8,475 nucleotides of DNA from Thermoplasmata archaeon. Lineage in GTDB: Archaea > Thermoplasmatota > Thermoplasmata > Thermoplasmatales > Thermoplasmataceae. Positions 1 to 5,691 of the stretch are shown here, piece by piece. Position 1 is the stretch's first letter. Each line of letters begins with the position of its first letter. Under the pieces are notes generated by a model. It was not told the origin of the DNA and searched no databases. It worked only from the letters and a program-made list of their open reading frames with translations. The DNA lies in contig JAJZOT010000057.1 in the NCBI GenBank assembly GCA_021847855.1, positions 1 to 8,475 on the forward strand. The letters are read 5' to 3'. The position numbers and the translations under genes are program-made.

Positions 1-541
1 CTCTTTTCTGTTGAATAAGGAGAAGTGCAGCTCCCATTGAGACAAGCCCTAACATTTCCAGGGAGACCCTCCAGCCAATATATGCATCTGCGAAAGCTAA
101 TCCACCAAAACCTATAGCTGCACCAACGTTGAAAAATGAATTGTATACCCCGACGCCATTACCGCTTGCATCCCTAGTCATGAACTCAGAAAGCCTAGAA
201 AGCGCCGGTGAAGAAAAAAGCGATGAACCGATGCCGCAGGCGATCCTGAACCCGAAAATTTCATAAAAATTTTGAGAGTATGCTGTCAAGAAAGTAAAAA
301 ATCCAAGTAAGAACATACCCGTGAAGGAAATTAATCCACTTCCGAATTTTCTCGAAAGAACCCCACTGATCAACTGGGAAGGTACGAGGCCAATGTAAAA
401 TCCGGTTGTAATCAAACCGATCTCTATTACGGAAAGGCGCAATGAAGTTGCAACGTATACGAGTGACGGAGCAATGACAAACCAGTCAATCCCGTAAATA
501 GTCCTGTTTAGATAAATTGACCCTCTATGAAAATTTAACAC
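1..541 (-). CDS. MFS transporter, N-terminal part (cut by left edge)
   Basis: A continuous minus-strand frame reads from a GTG at 541 down to the edge, giving 180 codons of a hydrophobic protein; the C-terminal half is outside the window. An in-frame TAA lies two codons upstream of the GTG, so no longer start is available. The first helix (about residues 15-33, GIDWFVIAPSLVYV) carries an acidic residue, D19. The loop after helix 2 reads GVLSRKFG (residues 60-67), a degenerate form of MFS motif A (GxLaDrxG) that lacks the usual Asp. The segment RIACGIGSSLF fits helix 4, and NVGAAIGFGG fits the glycine-rich helix 5 region. It is therefore an inner-membrane secondary transporter of the major facilitator superfamily. 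The substrate cannot be told from this part. It is divergent from the downstream plus-strand gene and has its own TATA-like box 27 bases upstream. Confidence 0.85.
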   Translation of the reverse strand, partial: MLNFHRGSIYLNRTIYGIDWFVIAPSLVYVATSLRLSVIEIGLITTGFYIGLVPSQLISGVLSRKFGSGLISFTGMFLLGFFTFLTAYSQNFYEIFGFRIACGIGSSLFSSPALSRLSEFMTRDASGNGVGVYNSFFNVGAAIGFGGLAFADAYIGWRVSLEMLGLVSMGAALLLIQQKR

Positions 542-564
542 ATCTTACCTGTCGAGAAATAATC

Positions 565-572
565 AAATAAAA
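565..572 (-). promoter_or_regulatory. TATA-like box for the left MFS gene
   Basis: On the minus strand the sequence CTTTTATTTG contains an archaeal TATA-like core centred about 27 bases before the GTG start at 541. That spacing would put transcription start at or next to the start codon, giving a leaderless mRNA. The box is not a perfect consensus, so this is a candidate only. Confidence 0.4.
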
Positions 573-633
573 GTTGAACTTTTTGTTTTAACAAGCAAAT
601 CTTACCAGCAACATAGCAAGAGGGAATAGGAAA

Positions 634-642
634 TGCTTAAAT
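634..642 (+). promoter_or_regulatory. TATA-like box upstream of the ABC-associated domain gene
   Basis: TGCTTAAAT preceded by purine-rich GGAAA resembles an archaeal BRE plus TATA box, and predicts transcription start near 662-665. This is just upstream of the TTG at 670 and an out-of-frame ATG at 675. Weaker TATA-like stretches also occur further in, at about 729-736 (CTTATATC) and 785-793. The promoter that drives the conserved domain is therefore unsettled. Confidence 0.4.
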
Positions 643-774
643 CCCGGACAAATTATCGGTATCAAGAATTTGCGATGTTATACGGCATGTTTGATTCAAG
701 GCAGAAAACGCATAGATTTAGGTTTGGTCTTATATCACAGGAAAATTCGGGAACTCAAGCCCAAAGTCATTCAT

Positions 775-1260
775 ATGCATGGAGATATAAAATTGACTGA
801 AGTCGTAGACCCGCAATCAAGAATGGCAGATCTTATCGGTCTTCTTTATGTATTGAATAATATATTTGAGGGAAAGGCTGATTTATACCAGCTGGAGAAA
901 GAAATGGAAGTCGATCTGGATGAACTAATGCCGATTGTATTCACTGCAGCAAGGATAGGTTTTGTAAACCTTGAGTCTGGTGACCTTTCTTCCACAGTAT
1001 TAGGGAAGGAATTAATCTCTTCAAGCATCAAAAGAAGAAAGGAGATAATCAAGGAGTCACTTAAGAATGTGGAACCTTTCAAGACCGCCATTGAACTCCG
1101 GGAATTCGATATTGAACAGCTTCTGGAGGAGCTCGAATCACGCGGAGTACAGACATTCAATTCTCCCACCGGCCATCACGACATAGAGGTTATGCTTATT
1201 GAATGGGGCATATATTCTGGTCTCATAAGAAAGGATGAAGGTAAATTTATCATCACTTAG
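775..1260 (+). CDS. Stand-alone AAA-associated C-terminal domain protein (AAA_assoc_C-like)
   Basis: From ATG 775 this encodes 161 residues; the frame stays open upstream to a TTG at 670 (196 residues). The core, from DLIGLLYVLN to about WGIYSGLIRKDE, follows the pattern of the domain found C-terminal to the ATPase of nitrate/sulfonate/taurine-type ABC transporters: a GLL.VL opening, a DLYQL...VDLDELMPIV stretch, GFV.LESGDLSSTVLGK, an RRKEII segment, and a final WG.Y..L aromatic patch. The protein has no Walker A, Walker B or ABC signature, so it is a free-standing domain, as occurs in archaea. It appears soluble and mostly helical, probably a helix-turn-helix-like regulatory module; that role is inference. 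I prefer ATG 775 because the domain begins about 19 residues later and the upstream extension (TTG start, no ribosome-binding site) shows nothing familiar. ATG 823 is a further alternative. No ABC transporter genes lie nearby. Confidence 0.72.
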   Translation: MHGDIKLTEVVDPQSRMADLIGLLYVLNNIFEGKADLYQLEKEMEVDLDELMPIVFTAARIGFVNLESGDLSSTVLGKELISSSIKRRKEIIKESLKNVEPFKTAIELREFDIEQLLEELESRGVQTFNSPTGHHDIEVMLIEWGIYSGLIRKDEGKFIIT

Positions 1261-1336
1261 TCACTTATTTTGGGACCCACAGACACTTTTAGATTTAACC
1301 TGGCATCCATTCTCATAATATACGGCTTTAGATCGA

Positions 1337-1373
1337 AAAGTGATTTAGATATTGTCATTTATTTAATCACTTT
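1337..1373. repeat. Inverted repeat AAAGTGATT / AATCACTTT
   Basis: Perfect 9-base arms at 1337-1345 and 1365-1373 are separated by 19 AT-rich bases. The repeat lies in the gap between the ABC-associated domain gene and the secreted-protein pair. The half-site sequence TCACTT also occurs twice in tandem across the preceding stop codon (1253-1258 and 1261-1266). It could be a regulator binding site or a hairpin in the transcript of the preceding gene; no U-run follows it, which argues against a simple terminator. Confidence 0.5.
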
Positions 1374-1471
1374 CATTCAGTTTCAAAAATATCCCAACCT
1401 GTCAGATGCAGCTAATTTTATTAATGTGTGAGGAGGAATAGAACTTTGATATTTCATAATTTCACAAATTT

Positions 1472-1479
1472 TTTATATA
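1472..1479 (+). promoter_or_regulatory. Strong TATA box for the secreted-protein pair
   Basis: TTTATATA, inside a run of six T, is a near-perfect archaeal TATA box with an ACAAA stretch before it. Its centre is about 25 bases before ATG 1500, which places transcription start at the start codon itself: a leaderless mRNA. No ribosome-binding site lies within ten bases before ATG 1500, consistent with this. Confidence 0.7.
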
Positions 1480-1499
1480 GTAGATCCTTAGTGTATTAA

Positions 1500-2273
1500 A
1501 TGTCTGGAAAACCTGAATTTAACAAGAAGATCATGGTAATTGCTGTATCAGCCATTATCCTCTTAGGTTTCTCAGTCTGGATACATTCGCATAGCTCACA
1601 GAACTCTCAATCTCATAAATCAATCAGCAATGCTTCCAACCTGAACGTGACGACCTACTCAATGAATGGTTATTATTTTACATTCAATGGCGGCAACAAC
1701 ATCTCACTTTCAAGCGGGGAGTTTTTTCTGGGATTTCATTTGTCAGTTTTTACCTTAAACAGGAATAAATTTTTACAGGAGGTACCGGTATCTCATTGTG
1801 TCAAAAGAATCGATAACAATGTTCAGAATACCGTGGGGGTTGTAGATAACTATAGCGAAGGCACTGTGACTTATATTTTCAGTGCTTTTAATGGATTGGA
1901 GTTAGATTACGTTATTCCGCCGACTTCCGGAATGTATATACTATTCAATATCTCATTCGGCAAGGCGAGTTTCATGAGATCTGGCAGTTTTGTTTACTCG
2001 CATAATAGCAGCAACCTACCGGATTTTGGAAATTATCTTGTTTCTAATAGCTATTCGGCTTATGGCATCCAATTCTTTGACTCTTACCCGGACAGCGGAG
2101 CACTCTCATGGCAACAGATCCAGTCACAGAATCTTATAGTTTATGAAATGATAACTGTTGCACCCGGTGGTGATTCCATGGAACTTATGACTGGACCATA
2201 TAATTCGAATGCGCAGGCCACATGGTCTTATTCGGGAATATGTATTTCAAGCGGCGGTGTTCCACCTATATGA
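1500..2273 (+). CDS. Membrane-anchored, sequon-rich extracellular protein of unknown function
   Basis: A 257-residue protein that I do not recognise. A short basic N-terminus (NKK) is followed by one hydrophobic helix (about residues 11-28), then a Ser/Asn-rich linker and a largely beta-like, aromatic-rich domain to the end. This suggests an N-in signal anchor or uncleaved signal peptide with the rest outside the cell. The outer part has six N-X-S/T sequons (N44, N49, N67, N117, N150, N169) and two cysteines (C100, C248) that could pair. High Ser, Asn, Tyr and Gly content is common in exported proteins of wall-less acidophilic archaea. The start is fixed by an in-frame TAA immediately before the ATG and by the TATA box 25 bases upstream. 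It is followed after 13 bases by a second protein of the same architecture, so the two probably act together at the cell surface; the role is unknown. Confidence 0.75.
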   Translation: MSGKPEFNKKIMVIAVSAIILLGFSVWIHSHSSQNSQSHKSISNASNLNVTTYSMNGYYFTFNGGNNISLSSGEFFLGFHLSVFTLNRNKFLQEVPVSHCVKRIDNNVQNTVGVVDNYSEGTVTYIFSAFNGLELDYVIPPTSGMYILFNISFGKASFMRSGSFVYSHNSSNLPDFGNYLVSNSYSAYGIQFFDSYPDSGALSWQQIQSQNLIVYEMITVAPGGDSMELMTGPYNSNAQATWSYSGICISSGGVPPI

Positions 2274-2277
2274 ATGA

Positions 2278-2284
2278 AGGTGAT
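2278..2284 (+). promoter_or_regulatory. Ribosome-binding site of the second secreted-protein gene
   Basis: AGGTGAT is complementary to the conserved 3' end of archaeal 16S rRNA (ATCACCT). It sits in the 13-base gap between the two genes and ends two bases before ATG 2287. Counted from the AGG core the spacer is six bases, which is normal. It supports the 2287 start and an internal-operon position, in contrast to the leaderless first gene. Confidence 0.65.
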
Positions 2285-2286
2285 GG

Positions 2287-3045
2287 ATGAACAGGAATAC
2301 AAAGGCAATCATTGCAGTCTTGATTTCTATAATTATAATTGCAGCCGGAATATTGATTATAAGAGAATCCATGATCCAGAACTCAAAGCCTTCTCAACTG
2401 CCTCCATTTCCGCCCTACGACTTTAATGCAGGAACAATGAGATCTGGAAATGCCTCTGCTAACATCACCGGATCTGCGACGGCATTTCTTTACAGTCAAA
2501 ACAATGGGCAGGGCATGTTTCTGCATTTTTACCCTTCACCCGGTCAGTTTGTAACAGTCTGTGACAAGGCATTCTACAACGAATCCGCTGGGATTGCAAA
2601 TGAATGTGTAAATTTTAGCTCTTTTGTAGTCTACGTTCACTACATCCTGAATCCATGGAACTTCACTGAAATAATTTCTATTTTCAACAGATTGCAACAG
2701 GAGCAGCAGGTAAGCATGGGATTCAATGCAGAATTCAACAAGATCGCAAATATAACTTTGTCACAGGGAAATCCCAATAATCCCGTAAATACCATAATTA
2801 CCCCGGAGCCACATAACTTTACTGAGAATTACAATTTACATAACTCCTGTTTGTTCGCCGCAGCCTGGGGCAGTGGAGTCAACATAACATTGAACTGGTA
2901 CTCAATGGAAGGGATCCTGGCAGGTGGAGAACTGACATTTAACGGTTTTCATGCATCCTACACATCTCTTGGGCTTGCGTTTTCAGGAATAGGCATTCCT
3001 CCAGACTCTAATTTGACTTTGGGCGAAATGACCGCAAGTTACTGA
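2287..3045 (+). CDS. Second membrane-anchored, heavily sequon-bearing extracellular protein
   Basis: A 252-residue protein of unknown family. A strong hydrophobic helix (about residues 7-25, rich in Ile) follows a short basic start and is followed by a Pro-rich linker (PSQLPPFPPY, 36-45) leading to an outer domain. Nine N-X-S/T sequons are visible (N55, N59, N98, N109, N125, N155, N177, N199, N242), an unusually high density, suggesting heavy N-glycosylation if exported. Three cysteines occur (C92, C107, C188). Architecture and size mirror the preceding gene, and both end with a small SGI motif and a PP pair (SGICISSGGVPPI versus SGIGIPPDSNL). Overall similarity is too weak by eye to call them paralogues. 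The 13-base spacing and the ribosome-binding site argue for one operon. A surface adhesin, binding protein or structural coat role is possible, but nothing in the sequence shows which. Confidence 0.75.
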   Translation: MNRNTKAIIAVLISIIIIAAGILIIRESMIQNSKPSQLPPFPPYDFNAGTMRSGNASANITGSATAFLYSQNNGQGMFLHFYPSPGQFVTVCDKAFYNESAGIANECVNFSSFVVYVHYILNPWNFTEIISIFNRLQQEQQVSMGFNAEFNKIANITLSQGNPNNPVNTIITPEPHNFTENYNLHNSCLFAAAWGSGVNITLNWYSMEGILAGGELTFNGFHASYTSLGLAFSGIGIPPDSNLTLGEMTASY

Positions 3046-3080
3046 ATCTCATAATTTTAGGTATTGTTGCAAATTGGAGC

Positions 3081-3128
3081 CTGTATAATTATAAATCATT
3101 AACAAATTATGATATAACAGTTATACAG
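3081..3128. repeat. Inverted repeat CTGTATAA / TTATACAG
   Basis: Perfect 8-base arms at 3081-3088 and 3121-3128 enclose 32 AT-rich bases, with a shorter inner match (ATCAT 3095-3099 with ATGAT 3109-3113). It lies 35 bases after the stop of the second secreted-protein gene. It may form a nested hairpin at the end of that transcript, or serve as an operator; the AT-richness means chance is a real alternative. Confidence 0.4.
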
Positions 3129-3163
3129 TTCAGTTAACTATCACCATGAGTTTTCAAATGTCA

Positions 3164-3170
3164 TTTTTTT
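3164..3170 (+). terminator. Oligo-T tract, candidate terminator of the secreted-protein operon
   Basis: A run of seven T follows the inverted repeat at 3081-3128 and lies about 120 bases past the last stop codon. Archaeal RNA polymerase commonly terminates at oligo-T tracts without a required hairpin, so this is the best visible termination site in the 285-base gap before the MFS gene. Confidence 0.35.
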
Positions 3171-3302
3171 AAATAATTATTACAAAGAACCTTCGTTGCT
3201 TTCGACAAAATTTGGAATTCGTGCAGCCGAACTAATTATTGCTCTTCATAATTCTATCAAGATCGATAGGTGGCGTTATAAATGACTTAGGGATCGGCAG
3301 TG

Positions 3303-3310
3303 TTTTAAAA
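3303..3310 (+). promoter_or_regulatory. TATA box for the complete MFS transporter
   Basis: TTTTAAAA is centred about 25 bases before ATG 3331, the spacing expected for a leaderless transcript; no ribosome-binding site precedes the ATG. A second TATA-like site, TTATAAAT at 3276-3283, would start transcription about 26 bases before the ATG and is an alternative. Confidence 0.55.
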
Positions 3311-3330
3311 GATACGAAAATTCTGTCCCG

Positions 3331-4485
3331 ATGGCAAGGCGCTTCCATGTAAACGTATACCTTCTTTCGTTTTCAGCCTTCTTTGCAGACATGGGTTATC
3401 AGATAGTTGTAGGTGGCCTCTCTGTCTTTCTTGTTCTTGTTCTTCATGCGCCAATATGGGTATTCGCATTGATTGAGGCATTCAGTTATGGCATAGGTTC
3501 AGTCTTCTCTTACATAGGAGGGAAGCTGGCAGACAGGTTTGACCCAAAAAAACTTTCCATAATCGGAAATTCACTGATTCCGATTCTTTCGTTCACAGGA
3601 ATCTTAAGGAATTACGCGGCTGCCGGTTCTTTATACGTATCAGGATGGTGGGCCAGGAATTTCCGTTCACCGCCAAGAAGGATACTCATGATAGAATCAA
3701 CAAGCAGAGAGGAAAGAACAAATGCATTCGGCCTCCTGCATGGTCTGGACGTTGGCGGTGGTGTAATAGCCTCTGTTTTTCTTATTACAATGTATTCCTT
3801 TGGTATCTCTTTTTCCTTGATATTTCTTGTCTCTATTATACCGCTGATAGTTTCGACCATTCTGATTTCTCTTACAAGGAAAACAAAAAGGGAGACAGTG
3901 GATGAGAACAGACCCGTTGAAAAATCTGCCGGGCAAACATATTACAGTATACTCTTTGCAACTGCCCTTTTCGGTTTCAGTTACTACAGCGTAGGTTTCC
4001 CGATACTAACCGCTGCACAGGCGTCTTCGTCTATTCTTTATGGTCTCCTTGTTTATCCGATCTTCATGGGCACATCGGCAGCCGGCGGATTTATTTACAG
4101 CAGGATCCGGGCTAGAAGAGAAATCCCGATTCTTGGGCTGTTTGGTTATATCCTCTCAGGATTTGCAGCACTTGGTATATTCCTGATCCTGTTTCTACAT
4201 GCAGCTTTTGAATACTTCTATCTATCAGCACTGATCCTCGGCCTGGGTACATCAGCGATAGAGACGTTTGAGCCATCAATTGTTTCCAGGATAGTTCGTG
4301 GATCAAAGGCTGGAACCGCAATGGGGAAGCTTTCATTCTTCAGGAGCATTGGTATGTTTTCAGGAAATATTATAGTAGGACTTCTTTACCTGATATCTCC
4401 AGAATATTCATATCTGTACGCCGCAAGCGTCGCGGTTATCGGTGGACTTTCAGTATTAATCGCCGGCAGGAATTTCCGTGGATAA
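3331..4485 (+). CDS. MFS transporter, complete
   Basis: A 384-residue integral membrane protein with about twelve hydrophobic segments split into two halves by a charged loop (about residues 183-203, LTRKTKRETVDENRP). MFS motif A is clear between helices 2 and 3: GGKLADRF at 63-70, with D68 and R69. A basic segment (ARNFRSPPRRILMIE, 108-122) and GLLHGLDVGGG (134-144) match the helix 4-5 region of drug/metabolite-efflux-like MFS members. The length is usual for the superfamily. It would act as a proton- or solute-coupled carrier in the cytoplasmic membrane; the substrate is not evident. It is convergent with the mqnE-like gene, only four bases separating the two stops, so sharing a pathway is not implied by the arrangement. 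The start is supported by a TATA box 25 bases upstream. Confidence 0.9.
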   Translation: MARRFHVNVYLLSFSAFFADMGYQIVVGGLSVFLVLVLHAPIWVFALIEAFSYGIGSVFSYIGGKLADRFDPKKLSIIGNSLIPILSFTGILRNYAAAGSLYVSGWWARNFRSPPRRILMIESTSREERTNAFGLLHGLDVGGGVIASVFLITMYSFGISFSLIFLVSIIPLIVSTILISLTRKTKRETVDENRPVEKSAGQTYYSILFATALFGFSYYSVGFPILTAAQASSSILYGLLVYPIFMGTSAAGGFIYSRIRARREIPILGLFGYILSGFAALGIFLILFLHAAFEYFYLSALILGLGTSAIETFEPSIVSRIVRGSKAGTAMGKLSFFRSIGMFSGNIIVGLLYLISPEYSYLYAASVAVIGGLSVLIAGRNFRG

Positions 4486-4489
4486 GATA

Positions 4490-5605
4490 TCAGGAGTACC
4501 GTATGATATTATAGAAAGTGTCCCTCTGCGCAGGTATTTTTCCAGCTCCCAGTATCATGGAATCAAGTTCCTCAGAAAACGTTTTCTCTTTCCTGTCAGT
4601 GGCCCCAAATATCTTTTCGCTGAAAGCAGTTCCCACAAGGTCATTGCCACCCGATCTCAGTGCGACCTGAGAAACCAGTTTTCCGAGTGCGACCCAATAT
4701 ACACTTATATTTTTGATCGCAGATCCTGCGATGATCCTCGCCAGTGATATCACATCGAGATCTTTCTCTCCCGAGGCTTCATGCCTGACTTTGCCAGATC
4801 TTAGCAGTGGTGTATTTTCAGGGCTGAATTTCAGCGGTATAATTGAAATAATCCCGGGCTGTTCAATCTCGCAATCCCGCAGTTTGATGAAATGATCTAT
4901 TATGTGATCATAATTTTCGACGTGGCCATATGTTATCGTAGAGTTGCCACGGAAACCGAGTGCGTGTATTTCTTTCGCGTCCTCTAGCCATTTTTCACCC
5001 GAAATCTTCTCTTTCGTAGTGATTACTTTCCTGACTTCCGGATCAAATATTTCAGCTCCTCCTCCCGTATGTGCGTCGGCGCCTGCATCCATCAGCCTGG
5101 TCACTACTTCCTTTATGGAATTGCCTGTTGTTCTTGCGATAAAATCTATTTCCGGTATTGTGAGGGTTTTAAGCGTGGCAGTAGGTATCTCCTCCTTGAT
5201 TGCCCTGAAAATTCTCTCGTAGTATTCCAGTTCAAGGTAAGGATTAAACCCGCCAACAACATGAACCTCTGTGCACTGGAGTGCTTTTGCCTTTCTTGCT
5301 TCTGCACGGACCTGTTCCTCTGTTAGCTCGTAGCCTCTATCCGTTTTTCCCTTTAATTTCGCAGGTACGTAGAAAGCACATATTGGGCAGGATGCAGAGC
5401 AATAATTTGAATAATTGATGTTATAGGAAACAGCATATCCTACAGTATCGCCGGCCTGGTATGAGGCAAGCGAATCCGCCAGTCTGGTTCTGGAATGAAA
5501 TCCCATTGTCTCCATGATTTCTTTTGCTTCATTTTTATTGATCAAGCCGCCATCTGTAATATATTCATACCAGTAACTTTCGCTGGATGTTAGCTGTGTC
5601 TTCAC
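4490..5605 (-). CDS. mqnE: Radical-SAM aminofutalosine synthase-like enzyme (MqnE family)
   Basis: A 371-residue radical-SAM protein of the MqnE/MqnC/CofH group. The [4Fe-4S]-binding CX3CX2C motif is C69-SAS-C73-PI-C76 followed by AFY. GGGAEIFDPEVR (181-192), KISGEKWLEDAKEIHALG (200-217), TYGHVE (225-230), IPLKFSPENT (256-265) and YWVALGKL...GGNDLVGT (303-326) match MqnE rather than CofH (which has an AAEIL-type site) or MqnC (GAGAEIL). MqnE adds the 5'-deoxyadenosyl radical to 3-[(1-carboxyvinyl)oxy]benzoate to form aminofutalosine, an early step of menaquinone synthesis in the cytoplasm. Start is GTG 5605; an in-frame TAA lies six codons upstream and no ATG intervenes. Departures from bacterial MqnE: the cluster segment reads PICAFYVPAK rather than a KFCAFRR-like string, and Thr180 replaces Pro before GGG. 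It is divergent from mqnC, supporting the pathway call. A related but different radical-SAM activity is the main alternative. Confidence 0.8.
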   Translation of the reverse strand: MKTQLTSSESYWYEYITDGGLINKNEAKEIMETMGFHSRTRLADSLASYQAGDTVGYAVSYNINYSNYCSASCPICAFYVPAKLKGKTDRGYELTEEQVRAEARKAKALQCTEVHVVGGFNPYLELEYYERIFRAIKEEIPTATLKTLTIPEIDFIARTTGNSIKEVVTRLMDAGADAHTGGGAEIFDPEVRKVITTKEKISGEKWLEDAKEIHALGFRGNSTITYGHVENYDHIIDHFIKLRDCEIEQPGIISIIPLKFSPENTPLLRSGKVRHEASGEKDLDVISLARIIAGSAIKNISVYWVALGKLVSQVALRSGGNDLVGTAFSEKIFGATDRKEKTFSEELDSMILGAGKIPAQRDTFYNIIRYS

Positions 5606-5626
5606 GTTATAGTCATCGATTTAAAT

Positions 5627-5634
5627 CTAATAAG
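5627..5634 (-). promoter_or_regulatory. TATA-like box for mqnE
   Basis: On the minus strand, CTTATTAG is centred about 26 bases before GTG 5605, fitting a leaderless transcript. A better-looking TTTAAATC (5618-5625, minus strand) is only about 17 bases from the GTG, too close for a leaderless start at this codon. The choice is uncertain. Confidence 0.3.
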
Positions 5635-5650
5635 AATTACCTGTTTTCTG

Positions 5651-5668
5651 ATAATCTATAAAGATTAT
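5651..5668. repeat. Perfect dyad over the mqnC TATA box
   Basis: ATAATCT (5651-5657) and AGATTAT (5662-5668) are perfect 7-base inverted arms around ATAA. The dyad covers the mqnC TATA-like box, so a bound regulator would block TBP. The motif AATCTAATAAG at 5624-5634 is a near copy (9 of 11 bases) of AATCTATAAAG at 5653-5663, which hints at repeated half-sites in the shared mqnE-mqnC region. AT-rich palindromes also arise by chance. Confidence 0.4.
5656..5663 (+). promoter_or_regulatory. TATA-like box for mqnC-truD
   Basis: CTATAAAG lies with its centre about 32 bases before ATG 5692, predicting transcription start near 5685 and a leader of only a few bases. There is no ribosome-binding site before the ATG. 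The ATG at 5682 is out of frame and closes after six codons, so it is not the start. Confidence 0.5.
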
Positions 5669-5691
5669 TAACTTTTCAGCAATGTCTGATC

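Noticed and set aside
846..1169. Minus-strand 107-codon ORF
   Set aside because: It is Ser-rich and lies entirely antisense to the conserved AAA-associated domain; typical shadow frame.
3612..4336. Several 74-86 codon ORFs in other frames inside the MFS gene
   Set aside because: All lie within the well-supported MFS frame, with low-complexity or implausible composition.
4478..5326. Plus-strand ORFs opposite mqnE
   Set aside because: Antisense shadows of the conserved radical-SAM frame, without a promoter, ribosome-binding site or recognisable motif.
4490..5605. Annotation as CofH (F420/FO synthase subunit 2)
   Set aside because: The site GGGAEIF and the YWVALGKL...GGNDLVGT block fit MqnE; the partner gene is clearly MqnC, not CofG.
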